Source: a virus. Taken from it: a stretch of 64,000 bases of DNA. The DNA is taken from positions 124,001-188,000 of IMG/VR virus record IMGVR_UViG_3300031963_000006; one strand, 5' to 3'. Shown here one piece after another: positions 31,325-39,853 of the stretch. The notes under the pieces are model-generated. The model saw only the letters and a program-made list of their open reading frames with translations. It did not search any database and was not told the origin of the DNA. Within the stretch, counting starts at the first letter, position 1. The number at the start of each line of letters is the position of its first letter. The translations under genes were made by a program, and so were the position numbers.

Positions 31325-31331
31325 TAATTTG
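31325..31331 (+). promoter_or_regulatory. Weak -7-like box before primase operon
   Basis: TAATTTG followed by TAC resembles the ATTTGTA(C/A) end of the TAnnTTTG boxes elsewhere in the window but is one base short of the consensus. It lies 17 bases before the primase ATG, where an early promoter is expected. Confidence 0.35.
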
Positions 31332-31348
31332 TACCTTATTTTTACCTG

Positions 31349-32251
31349 ATGTCCGATGAAAAAGAAATATTGGTTGAGTTACTACGTGAAATTCTTGGTG
31401 ATGAAAAGATGCACTACGAACACAGAGGACAAATCTCATTCAACTGTCCCCTCTGCGACGAGGACCGAAACAAGGGTAATTTAGAGGTCAACTACCTACA
31501 ACACGTATACAAATGTTGGAGTTGTTCGGAAACAAACGGTATGCACGGACCTCTTGGTAAACTAATTGATAACTACGGAAACAAAAAACATAAAAAGGTT
31601 TATAAACTTTTTCAACCTGAGGACATAAAACCAAAGGAAAAACCAAAACAAAAGTTAAGGCTACCTGAAAGTTTTGTTTTATTCAAAGATTCAAACCCAA
31701 TCTATCCGGTATATAAACAAGCATACAACTACCTGAAAAACAGAGGGATAACCGATGAGATTATCGAAAGGTATTCAATAGGATTTTGTGACAACGGAAG
31801 TCACGCTGGTAGAATTATTGTACCATCATATAATATTGAGGGGGAATTGAATTATTATATTGCAAGGAGTTGGGACCCCAAGTCACGAGCCAAATATAAA
31901 AACCCTCAAGCCGAAAAGGATAAGATAATCTTTAACCAACACTTAATTGACTGGAAAAAGGATGTGTATCTTGTTGAGGGGGTATTTGACGGATTCTTTT
32001 TATCAAATAGTATTCCGATGCTTGGTAAACATATGTCAGAGTTGTTGTTTAATACCCTATACGATAAGGTTAAAAAGAATATCATTATTGCCCTCGATGG
32101 TGATGCTTGGGACAACGCTGTTAAATTATATCGTGAGTTAAATGGGGGTAAATTATACGGAAAAATAAAAATTATTCATCTACCCAAAGATAAGGACGTA
32201 TGTGATTTGAGGGGTCAGATAGATGAATACTATGTACAAATAAAGGATTAA
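31349..32251 (+). CDS. DnaG-type DNA primase (zinc finger plus TOPRIM)
   Basis: 300 residues. A CHC2-like zinc-binding element is formed by C33, C36, C56 and C59 (CPLC and CWSC). The TOPRIM part starts near residue 205 with YLVEGVFDG (catalytic Glu) and continues with IIIALDGDAWDNA (Asp-x-Asp near 250). DnaG-type primases make RNA primers for lagging-strand synthesis; phage forms act with the replicative helicase. At 300 residues it is near T4 gp61 length and shorter than bacterial DnaG, lacking the C-terminal helicase-binding domain. It heads the plus-strand replication operon, with one base to the nuclease gene downstream. Confidence 0.88.
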   Translation: MSDEKEILVELLREILGDEKMHYEHRGQISFNCPLCDEDRNKGNLEVNYLQHVYKCWSCSETNGMHGPLGKLIDNYGNKKHKKVYKLFQPEDIKPKEKPKQKLRLPESFVLFKDSNPIYPVYKQAYNYLKNRGITDEIIERYSIGFCDNGSHAGRIIVPSYNIEGELNYYIARSWDPKSRAKYKNPQAEKDKIIFNQHLIDWKKDVYLVEGVFDGFFLSNSIPMLGKHMSELLFNTLYDKVKKNIIIALDGDAWDNAVKLYRELNGGKLYGKIKIIHLPKDKDVCDLRGQIDEYYVQIKD

Positions 32252-32252
32252 T

Positions 32253-33107
32253 ATGGATTTAAACAAAATTAGAGACGAAATTAACGGTATAATAAAAAAA
32301 AGACAGGAAGAAATTCAATTAACATTTGAGGAGGAGACCCACACTTACACTATGATGAATAATCAAGGGGTTCTTGTATCGAATTGGATATCAGTAAGTA
32401 AAGTCCTGAAAAAATTTTATGAAGAATTTCCGGCTGAAGAAATATCATTAAAAAAAGCGAAAGGAGATGTTGTAGAACAACAAAGATTACTTGCGGAGTG
32501 GAAAGCCGCGGGTGATTACTCGACAAATATGGGAAGTAGGGTTCACTATTTTTTGGAAAAAAAATCGCATGAAATTTTTAACATTGTTAAGGAAGTGAGA
32601 AAACCTGAATTTGATTGTGACTTTACTCAAATTTTAAAGGGTGATAGTATGATAAACGCTGGAACAAACTTTCTTAAACTGATGAAAGATAGAGGGGCTA
32701 TTTTACTTGACACTGAAATTGTTTTAGGTGACCCTGATTTATCATATGTTGGCCAACCCGATAAAGTTTGGGTTATTGAGAGTAAAGACAAAAAAAGTGT
32801 TGGGTTAATAGTGACCGACTACAAAACCAATAAACCGAAGAACTTTGAGGAGAATCAATTTACTAAAAGAATGAAACCTCCATTTCAAAAACACCCTGAC
32901 AATGCGTTAGGTCACTACTTTTTACAACTACCATTTTATGGGAAATTACTTAAGGAAATGTTAAAAGGGTCAAAATATGAGGATATTAATTTTTTTGGTT
33001 GTATCATTGTGCTACTGAAAGAAAATTCCGATTTCGAGGAGTTTAGAGTACCAAAAGATGTTATTGATACGGTATTTTCTATGAATATGAAACAATATTT
33101 ATCTTAA
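32253..33107 (+). CDS. PD-(D/E)XK nuclease, RecB/Cas4-like
   Basis: 284 residues. The RecB-family nuclease signature is visible: GSRVHYFLE (motif with His, about 96), a SYVGQPDKVWVIES strand (the catalytic Asp, about 168), VTDYKTNKP (D-x-K, about 193) and a later Gln/Tyr motif, FLQLPFYGKLL (about 230). Members are DNA exonucleases or repair nucleases. Position between primase and the SbcCD-like pair suggests processing of DNA ends in replication or recombination. The start at 32253 is one base after the primase stop. Confidence 0.82.
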   Translation: MDLNKIRDEINGIIKKRQEEIQLTFEEETHTYTMMNNQGVLVSNWISVSKVLKKFYEEFPAEEISLKKAKGDVVEQQRLLAEWKAAGDYSTNMGSRVHYFLEKKSHEIFNIVKEVRKPEFDCDFTQILKGDSMINAGTNFLKLMKDRGAILLDTEIVLGDPDLSYVGQPDKVWVIESKDKKSVGLIVTDYKTNKPKNFEENQFTKRMKPPFQKHPDNALGHYFLQLPFYGKLLKEMLKGSKYEDINFFGCIIVLLKENSDFEEFRVPKDVIDTVFSMNMKQYLS

Positions 33108-33125
33108 CACTAAAAAATAAATGCT

Positions 33126-33662
33126 ATGAAAAACTTATTAATTTTATTTTCACTCATTACAACAATTTTTATTTATGCTCAAGTAACACATAAAAATCCT
33201 GATTGCCAACCTAAAACAAATGCGGAAAAAATGTATGAATCAATTTTAATTCATGCGGATTCGTTTAACATACCGCTTCATATTGCTTTTAATGTTGCCC
33301 GAATGGAAACAGGGTATTTAGGCCCAAACCATGAAAATTATAATCACAAACAAGTATCAAAAGCGGGTGCGGTTGGACCAATGCAAATTATGCCACAGTA
33401 CGCCTCATTTTTTGCGGGATTTCCCGTAAATAAAAAAGAGCTAAAAGAGAATATCGATTTAAATGTTTATATATCGATGAAATTGTTAGCCCAACATTTT
33501 AAAAAGTATGGTGATTGGAAAAAAGTATTAGGTGCTTATAACACAGGTAGACCAATTATTAATAAGTATGCTCAACAAGGTGTCAAAAAGGATTATTTGA
33601 AATATTGGATACCGAATCCTATTGAAAGAGATACCATTGAGTTTTTAACAATCAAAGGATAG
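33126..33662 (+). CDS. Secreted lytic transglycosylase (SLT fold)
   Basis: 178 residues. The first 19 residues (LLILFSLITTIFIYAQ) form a signal peptide. The SLT-type domain follows, with the catalytic Glu in ARMETGY (about residue 60), the AVGPMQIMP motif (about 83) and AYNTG (about 138). Such enzymes cleave the glycan strands of peptidoglycan. Being exported on its own rather than fused to a tail protein, it may act at lysis with the amidase at 40611 or in superinfection or host wall changes. It stands among replication genes, which is unusual for a lysis enzyme. Confidence 0.87.
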   Translation: MKNLLILFSLITTIFIYAQVTHKNPDCQPKTNAEKMYESILIHADSFNIPLHIAFNVARMETGYLGPNHENYNHKQVSKAGAVGPMQIMPQYASFFAGFPVNKKELKENIDLNVYISMKLLAQHFKKYGDWKKVLGAYNTGRPIINKYAQQGVKKDYLKYWIPNPIERDTIEFLTIKG

Positions 33663-33708
33663 GTACTTGATTGTTTGGTTTTTGTTTAGTATGTTTTCAT
33701 AAAAAAAT

Positions 33709-33933
33709 ATGGAAGACTTATTACCAAAAATTGATTTAAAAGAACAACCTAGTGAGGTTTGTGAAAGCTGTGGAAGTGAATATTTTAAGGAAGTCGTTTT
33801 AATTAAAAGGGTGTCTAAACTCTACACAGGTAGTTCTGAAGACACCCTTGTTCCTTTTCCTACATACATGTGTGAAAAGTGTGGACACGTTAACAAAGAT
33901 TTTGCTTTATTTGATAAAGGAACTCAACTATGA
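33709..33933 (+). CDS. Small zinc-ribbon protein
   Basis: 74 residues with two Cys pairs, CESCG (about 18-22) and CEKCGH (about 58-63), that form a probable zinc ribbon. The remaining sequence is short and charged. No named family is assigned. Its last four bases (ATGA) overlap the metallophosphoesterase gene, so the two are translationally coupled. Possibly a nucleic-acid or protein-binding helper of recombination; this is inferred. Confidence 0.75.
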   Translation: MEDLLPKIDLKEQPSEVCESCGSEYFKEVVLIKRVSKLYTGSSEDTLVPFPTYMCEKCGHVNKDFALFDKGTQL

Positions 33934-34709
33934 TAAAAAAACTAGTACACTTTAGTGACCTACATGTTAGGTTGTTTAAGGACCATAACCTATACCGAAG
34001 TATATTGGAAGAAGCTTTTAGTCAATGGAGAAAAATTAATCCTGACCGAATAGTTTTTACAGGTGATTTAGTTCATAGTAAAAACCAAATGACTCCTGAA
34101 CTTGTTGAGTTCATAGCGTGGACATTAAACGAGTGTTCTAAAATTGCAAAGACTATTTTGATACCCGGAAACCACGACTTCTTGGAAAATAATATGGAAA
34201 GACTAGACGCTCTTACTCCTGTAGTAGACTCACTTCAAAATGAAATGGTGGTTTATTATAAAAACAGAGGAGTTTATCAAGATGCAAATATTGACTGGTG
34301 TGTTTATTCACTTATGGACCACAATATCCCACCCGATATTACAAAAAATAATAGAAAGAAAATCGGATTGTTTCATGGACCAGTTCAAGGGTTGACAACT
34401 GATGTTGGATACAAGTTTGATAGTGGATTTGAGTCAGATAAGTTTGATGGGTGTGACCTTGTTTTGTGTGGTGATATTCATAAAAGACAAGTTTTTAACA
34501 TACCTGGAGGCAAGAAGGCTTATATGATTGGCTCAACAATTCAACAAAACTTTGGTGAAACAATTGAAAAACATGGATATGGTATATATGATGTGGAAAA
34601 TGACAAATATGAGTTTGTTAATTTGGTAAACCCAAAACCTTTCCTATCATTCAAATTAAATTCTTATGACCAAATAATTGATGGAACAGAAAAACTCCTT
34701 AACTATTGA
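33930..34709 (+). CDS. SbcD/Mre11-like exonuclease subunit (T4 gp47-like)
   Basis: 259 residues with the full metallophosphoesterase signature: HFSDLHVR (D-x-H, about 8-11), FTGDLVHS (about 45), IPGNHDFL (about 82), LFHGP (about 148) and CGDIHKRQ (about 183). Mre11-type nucleases pair with an SMC-like ATPase to process double-strand ends; in T4 gp46/gp47 are essential for recombination-dependent replication. The partner ATPase is at 35739, separated by three small genes. The start overlaps the zinc-ribbon gene by four bases. Confidence 0.87.
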   Translation: MIKKLVHFSDLHVRLFKDHNLYRSILEEAFSQWRKINPDRIVFTGDLVHSKNQMTPELVEFIAWTLNECSKIAKTILIPGNHDFLENNMERLDALTPVVDSLQNEMVVYYKNRGVYQDANIDWCVYSLMDHNIPPDITKNNRKKIGLFHGPVQGLTTDVGYKFDSGFESDKFDGCDLVLCGDIHKRQVFNIPGGKKAYMIGSTIQQNFGETIEKHGYGIYDVENDKYEFVNLVNPKPFLSFKLNSYDQIIDGTEKLLNY

Positions 34710-35175
34710 TTTAAGTATTCAAGACTATAAAGACTTAATGACTTTTTGTAACCTTAATGAAATTAAGTTAGTTGACGATTTTGTAAGACTTTGTTTTAGA
34801 AAAGGGTATTACATAGAGAAATATGGTTTATTAAACCAAGGTCAATTACCTGAAGTTATTGACCGTGAATTAGAGAAAGAAGTTATTAAAGAAGTTATAG
34901 TTGAGAAAGAAATTTTCATCGAAAAACCTGTAGTTGATAATACAAAGATTGAAGAGTTACAAAACGAGATTTATATTTTAAAAGGTAAACTTGAAAATCA
35001 AAAAGAAGTTGAATGTGGTAAATTACAGGAAACTCTGATGAACTTAAACAGACAACTAGGTGAAAAGAATGAGGTTATAAAAGAATTAAGAAATAAGGTT
35101 GATGACCTTGAAAATCTCACAAAAACTTCTTATGCTTTCTACATGAAAAGTTCAAATTTAAAAGATAGATTATAA
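34681..35175 (+). CDS. Coiled-coil protein of unknown function
   Basis: 164 residues from the ATG at 34681; a TTG three bases earlier is less likely. Residues 5-50 form a small folded region (LTIDLSIQDYKDLMTFC), and from about 60 to 150 the sequence is a Glu/Lys/Leu-rich coiled coil with repeated EKEVIKEVIVEKE-type units. It starts 29 bases inside the end of the SbcD-like gene. Similar EVxVEKIVE repeats occur in the membrane protein at 39850. The function is unknown; a structural or dimerising role with the recombination complex is possible. Confidence 0.7.
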   Translation: MEQKNSLTIDLSIQDYKDLMTFCNLNEIKLVDDFVRLCFRKGYYIEKYGLLNQGQLPEVIDRELEKEVIKEVIVEKEIFIEKPVVDNTKIEELQNEIYILKGKLENQKEVECGKLQETLMNLNRQLGEKNEVIKELRNKVDDLENLTKTSYAFYMKSSNLKDRL

Positions 35176-35185
35176 AACAAATAAA

Positions 35186-35530
35186 ATGATGACAACTTTA
35201 ATTGCGTGGTTCGTGTTGGCCTACGGGTTTTCCAACATTATGGTTTATGGTAGTATTTTCGAAGGATTTAGAAATACCATAAGTTTATTGGGAATTAGAT
35301 TCTCACTATTTAAATTCTTTTCTGACCTATTGTCATGTATGATGTGTACGTCTACATGGGTTGGATTTTTCTTGGGACTTGTCCTTATTTCCCCCTCTCA
35401 CCATCTTTTCCTAACACCAAAATGGATATCTTGGTTCTTTGATGGACTTATGGCTTCAGGAGCGGTATGGGCGATTAACTCCATCGTTGAATGGTTTGAA
35501 GAAAATAGACCAAAAACTAATCATTTATAA
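35186..35530 (+). CDS. Small membrane protein, DUF1360-like
   Basis: 114 residues with about three membrane segments (residues 4-22, about 52-70 and 85-103). The central SCMMCTSTWVGFFLGL is the Cys-x-x-Cys plus Trp-Val-Gly pattern of the small integral membrane proteins in many phages and bacteria placed in DUF1360-type families. The function is unknown. It is transcribed with the recombination genes. Confidence 0.7.
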   Translation: MMTTLIAWFVLAYGFSNIMVYGSIFEGFRNTISLLGIRFSLFKFFSDLLSCMMCTSTWVGFFLGLVLISPSHHLFLTPKWISWFFDGLMASGAVWAINSIVEWFEENRPKTNHL

Positions 35531-35540
35531 ATTTAATATT

Positions 35541-35735
35541 ATGCCAAAGTCAAGACAACGTAAAAATCACAAACAAAAGGTTGAAAATCGTAACAACCTA
35601 CTCAAGGGTGTTCGTCGTAAGATGGAAAAAGAATATACTGAAATGTTGGAAAAACAACTTCAGCAATATCAAGAACAAATGTCAGCCATGACAGAAGAGA
35701 ACAACTCAGAAGTAGTTGACGTTACCCCAATTTAA
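35541..35735 (+). CDS. Small basic coiled-coil protein
   Basis: 64 residues from the ATG at 35541. The frame opens further upstream inside the membrane-protein gene, but this ATG gives a compact protein starting MPKSRQRKNHKQK. The N-terminus is strongly basic, the middle is a Glu/Gln/Met-rich helix, and the C-terminus is acidic. It could bind nucleic acid; no family is recognised. Three bases separate it from the SbcC-like gene. Confidence 0.68.
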   Translation: MPKSRQRKNHKQKVENRNNLLKGVRRKMEKEYTEMLEKQLQQYQEQMSAMTEENNSEVVDVTPI

Positions 35736-35738
35736 TAT

Positions 35739-38111
35739 ATGGATTTGTTTAATCCACCGCCCAATTTTAATTATAAAAATATGACTCACGATTTAGAAGT
35801 AGAAAATTTAGAAAACCCTTATATACAAGTCGTTTGGGAGGATTATGCGGAGAACTTCACTCAGGAAAAGATTAAAAGTGTTAGACAGTATTTCCAAAAA
35901 AAATACTTCTCAACTAATGTGAATGTTATAACCAAAACAATCATAACTGAAGAGACGACACATACTGTTGACATATCTTTTAATATTCTTGATAAGAACT
36001 ATCAACATGAACTAATAAAGTCATATTTGAAATCCAAATCAAATGAGGAATTATTTGAAGAAGTTTATAAATTGGATTCAGTGGTGGATAACAAATTGGT
36101 GTTAGACCAGTCAGAAGCGTCCCCATTCAAAAGATGGTACATTAAAAACATTGAGTTCTCAAATTTTCTATCTTATGGTGAAAACCAAAAGTTGGATTTT
36201 GAAAAGTGTAATGGTATTAGTGTAGTTGAGTCTAATCCGCCAAATTTTGGTGGTAAGACGGTTCTGACGGTTGATTTACTTTTATTTCTTTTCTTTAATG
36301 AAACAACCAAAACAACAAAGGCTGAGGAAATCTTTAATAGATTTACCGATAAGAATAAAGTATCGGTTAAAGGTGAAATTGTTATTGATGGAGATGAATA
36401 CATTATTGTTCGTAACATTGAAAGAAAGAAAGCGAAATCGGGGGAATGGAATGTTAAGACTGAATTAGATTTTTTTAAAAAGTTATCCGATGGTAGTTTA
36501 CAGAACTTCACTGGTGAACAACGTAGAGAGACTGAGTCCTTTATCAAAACTTCTATAGGTTCTAAGGATGACTTTTTGATGACAATACTAACAACGGCAA
36601 CAAACCTTGAGGAATTGATTGACTCTAAACCAACAGCAAGGGGTCAAGTATTGTCTCGTTTTATGGGATTAGACTTTCTAAAGAGAAAGGAAGAAGCGGG
36701 TAAGGAGATTTATTCTGAGTTTTCTAAGTCAATGATATCAAATGTTTACAATAGTGAACAACTTAAGAATGACATCGAGACTTATGAGGAGACTATTAAA
36801 ACCAATGAGAAACTTATCACAACTGAACAAGGTAACTTGATTGATGTTCAAGGACGTATTATAAAAGGACAAGAGTATCGTGATGGATTGTTGAAGAACA
36901 AACACATGGATATTGATAAGGAGATTGGTTTATTACAACCTGATAAAGTTAAAGTTGAAATTTCAGGTTTTGAAACTCAAAAATCCCAAGTTGAGAAACA
37001 ATTATCCGAAGTTAAAGTTGTTGAACCTAGCGAATACTATCATGAAGACAAACATGATGAGGTCAAGGACGAATACAACACAGCGTTTAAGAAAAAGGTT
37101 GAAGTTGAAACCAATATTTCATCAATCGAAAAGTTAAAAAGTTCTGTTAGTGGTGGTATTAAATGTGAACACTGTGGTATTGAATTAATGAACGCGGCCA
37201 TAACACAGTCAAGAATCTCAGAACTTGACGGATATCTCACGAATAAAAAGGAAATTGAGGACTTAATGAATGATTTATCAAACAAAGAGAAGGGATTTGT
37301 TAACCTAAAGAAAGAGTTTGATGAGTATGAAAAAAATAAGTTAATCAAAGAGAAGTTGGAACTTAACATAGAAAGTTTCAATATGAAAATTGAAAAACTT
37401 AATGAAAAGCTTACAAAATACGAACAGGCTCAAGAAAAAATACAAGCAAACAATAAGATTGACGAATTGTTAATAAAGGCCGACATTAGACTTGGTGAGT
37501 TGGAGAGAGAAAAGGACGATATCAACAAAAAGATAACAGGTTATCAATTTGAAATTGACAGTCTTAATGAAAAAATTGACAAAAACAAAAAGTTAATTGA
37601 AAAAATTAAGGAAGAATCGTCAAAGGAACGGGTTTATAAGGTATATTTGGAAACATTTGGAAAAAATGGTATTTCCAAACTAATTATGAAAACAATGATG
37701 CCTTTAATTAATTCAGAATTACAAAGGTTGCTTGAAGATAGTTGTCATTTTAGATTGGAAATTAGAATCAATGACAAAAACGAGGTTGAGTTTTTGATGA
37801 TTGATAACAATACTCAAATTGAAAAGTTAATGTCATCGGGTTCGGGATATGAAAGAACTATCGCTTCCTTAGCTTTGAGAGCGGTATTGAGTAAAATATG
37901 TTCTTTACCAAAACCAAACATCATAGTTTTTGATGAAGTATTCGGAAAGATTTCAAATGAAAACTTAGATATGGTTTCAGAGTTCTTTAAGAAAATTAAA
38001 GAATATTTTGAAAAAATATTTGTAATAACACACAACCCTTTGGTTACAAATTGGTCAGATAATGTTGTTAGAATAGAAAAAGTTGATAACATTAGTTTTG
38101 TGAATCAATAA
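35739..38111 (+). CDS. SbcC/Rad50-like ATPase (T4 gp46-like)
   Basis: 790 residues. An extra N-terminal stretch of about 130 residues precedes the ATPase head (FSNFLSYGENQKLDFEKC). The Walker A is the variant PPNFGGKTV (about residue 168). Long coiled-coil arms flank a zinc hook, KCEHCGIEL (about 475). The ABC signature is SSGSGYERTIASLALR (about 700) and the Walker B is IIVFDEVFG (about 729). These proteins tether and open DNA ends with the gp47-like nuclease at 33930. The N-terminal extension is not usual for T4 gp46 and has no recognised domain. Confidence 0.87.
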   Translation: MDLFNPPPNFNYKNMTHDLEVENLENPYIQVVWEDYAENFTQEKIKSVRQYFQKKYFSTNVNVITKTIITEETTHTVDISFNILDKNYQHELIKSYLKSKSNEELFEEVYKLDSVVDNKLVLDQSEASPFKRWYIKNIEFSNFLSYGENQKLDFEKCNGISVVESNPPNFGGKTVLTVDLLLFLFFNETTKTTKAEEIFNRFTDKNKVSVKGEIVIDGDEYIIVRNIERKKAKSGEWNVKTELDFFKKLSDGSLQNFTGEQRRETESFIKTSIGSKDDFLMTILTTATNLEELIDSKPTARGQVLSRFMGLDFLKRKEEAGKEIYSEFSKSMISNVYNSEQLKNDIETYEETIKTNEKLITTEQGNLIDVQGRIIKGQEYRDGLLKNKHMDIDKEIGLLQPDKVKVEISGFETQKSQVEKQLSEVKVVEPSEYYHEDKHDEVKDEYNTAFKKKVEVETNISSIEKLKSSVSGGIKCEHCGIELMNAAITQSRISELDGYLTNKKEIEDLMNDLSNKEKGFVNLKKEFDEYEKNKLIKEKLELNIESFNMKIEKLNEKLTKYEQAQEKIQANNKIDELLIKADIRLGELEREKDDINKKITGYQFEIDSLNEKIDKNKKLIEKIKEESSKERVYKVYLETFGKNGISKLIMKTMMPLINSELQRLLEDSCHFRLEIRINDKNEVEFLMIDNNTQIEKLMSSGSGYERTIASLALRAVLSKICSLPKPNIIVFDEVFGKISNENLDMVSEFFKKIKEYFEKIFVITHNPLVTNWSDNVVRIEKVDNISFVNQ

Positions 38112-38118
38112 TTTTGGT

Positions 38119-38126
38119 TATTTTTG
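38119..38126 (+). promoter_or_regulatory. Host-type promoter, TTTG-N18-TATTTTTG
   Basis: The -7 box TATTTTTG fits TAnnTTTG, and a TTTG at 38097-38100 lies 18 bases upstream, as in Bacteroidota sigma-A promoters. It is 11 bases before the ATG at 38138 and probably drives the acidic protein and sigma factor genes. Confidence 0.6.
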
Positions 38127-38137
38127 TAAAAAATTAT

Positions 38138-38692
38138 ATGAAGTACATTATTTTTATATTCGGAGAGACAGATAATCAAGACAAATTTGTTAATTTGTTA
38201 TGTGACAATATTATTTTGAACATCAATGTTGATTATATAAAGTTTTTTTATGGAGATACCTCTTGTGTGTTTACATTTAAAAGTGAAACACAGTTCGAAG
38301 AGGTATCTAAAAAAGTTACTAAAATATTAGAAAAGATTGATATTTCTTATTTCTTGTTACCTTATAGTGATTTTGAAATTAACGCGAGAATTGATGATGC
38401 GACTCTTGAACATTTGTTTGGTAAAGAGTTAGACGAAGAAACACCCGATTCGGATGAGATGGATTTGGTTGAACCACAAACTTTTTTCTCAAGACTTGAT
38501 GAGGCACTGGCAAATATGAAAGATAATATAGAAGATTATGATGATGAGATTGATATTGACATATTACCAAGATTGAAGAAGAAGAAACCAATAAAAACTC
38601 TTGATGAAATTTTGGACCAGATTAACGAAAATGGATTAAATTCGCTCACAGAAGAAGACAAACAACTTTTAGAAAAATACTCAAACATATAA
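38138..38692 (+). CDS. Acidic protein of unknown function upstream of sigma factor
   Basis: 184 residues from the ATG at 38138. A TTG at 38114 would put the promoter box inside the gene, so the ATG is preferred. Residues 1-80 look like a small alpha/beta domain (KYIIFIFGETD); the rest is rich in Asp and Glu (EELDEETPDSDEMD-like) with a basic KKKKP patch near 155. The next gene, for sigma factor, follows after one base. An acidic protein coupled to a sigma factor could be an anti-sigma or co-activator; this is only an inference. Confidence 0.72.
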   Translation: MKYIIFIFGETDNQDKFVNLLCDNIILNINVDYIKFFYGDTSCVFTFKSETQFEEVSKKVTKILEKIDISYFLLPYSDFEINARIDDATLEHLFGKELDEETPDSDEMDLVEPQTFFSRLDEALANMKDNIEDYDDEIDIDILPRLKKKKPIKTLDEILDQINENGLNSLTEEDKQLLEKYSNI

Positions 38693-38693
38693 T

Positions 38694-39494
38694 ATGAAAG
38701 AAAAAAACACCGGTATTCCAATTAATCAAGAAGAAATTCAACATTACCTAAAAGATATTCGTAAAATTAAGGTTATGACCCCCGAGAGGGAACGTGAGTT
38801 GGCTAAGATGATTCAATCTGAAAATCTAACCAAACAACAACGAGATGAAATCAACCAAGAAATTTTGGAAGGTAATCTCAGGTTTGTTATCACGGTGGCA
38901 AAACAATATCAAAATCAAGGTTTGGATTTTCCTGACTTGATTGCCGAGGGTAACTTAGGACTATTGAAAGCCATTCAAAACTTTGATTGGAGTAAAAACT
39001 TGAGGTTTATATCATATGCGGTTTGGTGGGTTAAACAATCTATCTTACAGTCCCTCAACGACAACGCTCGTACTATTCGACTTCCAGTAAATGTGGTTCA
39101 GGACCTACAACGAGCAAAGAAAGAGGTGGAATCTAAGGGTGGTAAATTGGATGAGAGATTTGAAATGTTACCGTCTATTATTGATTTGGATATGAACATC
39201 AATGAAGAAGGTGATACTTTGGTTGATGTTATTAAGAACGAAGACGCGGATATGCCTGATGCGGTGTTTAATAACAAAGACGTTCTTAAGATGGAACTAG
39301 TTGGATTGTTAAACGTTTTGGATGAGAGAGAACGAATAATCATATTGGATTATTTCGGACTATCAGGTACACCAAGAACACTCGAAGACATAGGGTCTGA
39401 CTTTAATTTGACGAAAGAGAGAGTACGACAAATTAAAGAAAAGGCTCTAAGAAAACTGAGGAACGAAAGTTCGGTTTTGTTCGACTACATGTAA
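38694..39494 (+). CDS. Phage RNA polymerase sigma factor, primary (sigma-70) type
   Basis: 266 residues. Region 1.2 is seen at IQHYLKDIRK (about 16). Region 2 covers about residues 60-125, with NLRFVITVAKQYQNQGLDF, DLIAEGNLGLLKAI and the 2.4 helix SYAVWWVKQSILQSL. Region 4 spans about 205-260, with TLEDIGSDFNLTKERVRQIK. The size and sequence are close to Bacteroidota RpoD (about 285 residues), although region 3 is diverged and acidic (NEEGDTLVDVIKNEDADM). It probably redirects host polymerase to phage promoters, with the recurring TATTTAT motif as the natural candidate target. A terminator follows directly. Confidence 0.9.
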   Translation: MKEKNTGIPINQEEIQHYLKDIRKIKVMTPERERELAKMIQSENLTKQQRDEINQEILEGNLRFVITVAKQYQNQGLDFPDLIAEGNLGLLKAIQNFDWSKNLRFISYAVWWVKQSILQSLNDNARTIRLPVNVVQDLQRAKKEVESKGGKLDERFEMLPSIIDLDMNINEEGDTLVDVIKNEDADMPDAVFNNKDVLKMELVGLLNVLDERERIIILDYFGLSGTPRTLEDIGSDFNLTKERVRQIKEKALRKLRNESSVLFDYM

Positions 39495-39501
39495 AAAACA
39501 G

Positions 39502-39536
39502 AAAACCTTCTATTTATTATGATAGAAGGTTTTTTA
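39502..39536 (+). terminator. Rho-independent terminator after sigma gene
   Basis: The stem AAAACCTTCTAT / ATAGAAGGTTTT (about 12 bp) has an eight-base loop and is followed by T-rich sequence. It begins eight bases after the sigma-factor stop. Confidence 0.85.
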
Positions 39537-39559
39537 TTTTATTTAAAAACTAATTTGAT

Positions 39560-39853
39560 ATGAAAAATTTTTTAAACATTTTGGATGTGTGGGGAGTTAG
39601 ATTAATGACCCTATTAATTCTTATTATTTTTATGAAAACTTGTTCTACAAACTCTCGAGTAGATAAGGTTAAAACACAAGTACAATTAAACAATGCAAAA
39701 ATAGATTCTTTGACCATTGAGTTGAGAAAAGAAATCAGAATCGAAGGTCTCGAAACTGAAAGAAGAATGATTCAATCAACTGACAGAGACATCATGGATG
39801 TAAATAGACAGGGTAAAATTGGAGAGATAATCGACAGTTTAAGAGCCCAATGA
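39560..39853 (+). CDS. Membrane-anchored coiled-coil protein
   Basis: 97 residues. One membrane segment lies at about residues 12-29 (VRLMTLLILIIFMKTC); a charged coiled coil continues to the end. Its stop overlaps the next ATG by four bases (ATGA). Together with the next gene and the amidase it begins a plausible lysis or envelope cassette. No family is recognised; a holin or i-spanin role cannot be decided from sequence. Confidence 0.7.
   Translation: MKNFLNILDVWGVRLMTLLILIIFMKTCSTNSRVDKVKTQVQLNNAKIDSLTIELRKEIRIEGLETERRMIQSTDRDIMDVNRQGKIGEIIDSLRAQ

Noticed and set aside
36173-38092. Minus-strand frames opposite the SbcC-like gene
   Set aside because: Shadow frames of a clearly identified coding region; no motifs or promoters.
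38114-38137. TTG start for the acidic protein before the sigma gene
   Set aside because: It would place the host-type promoter box inside the coding sequence; the ATG at 38138 fits better.
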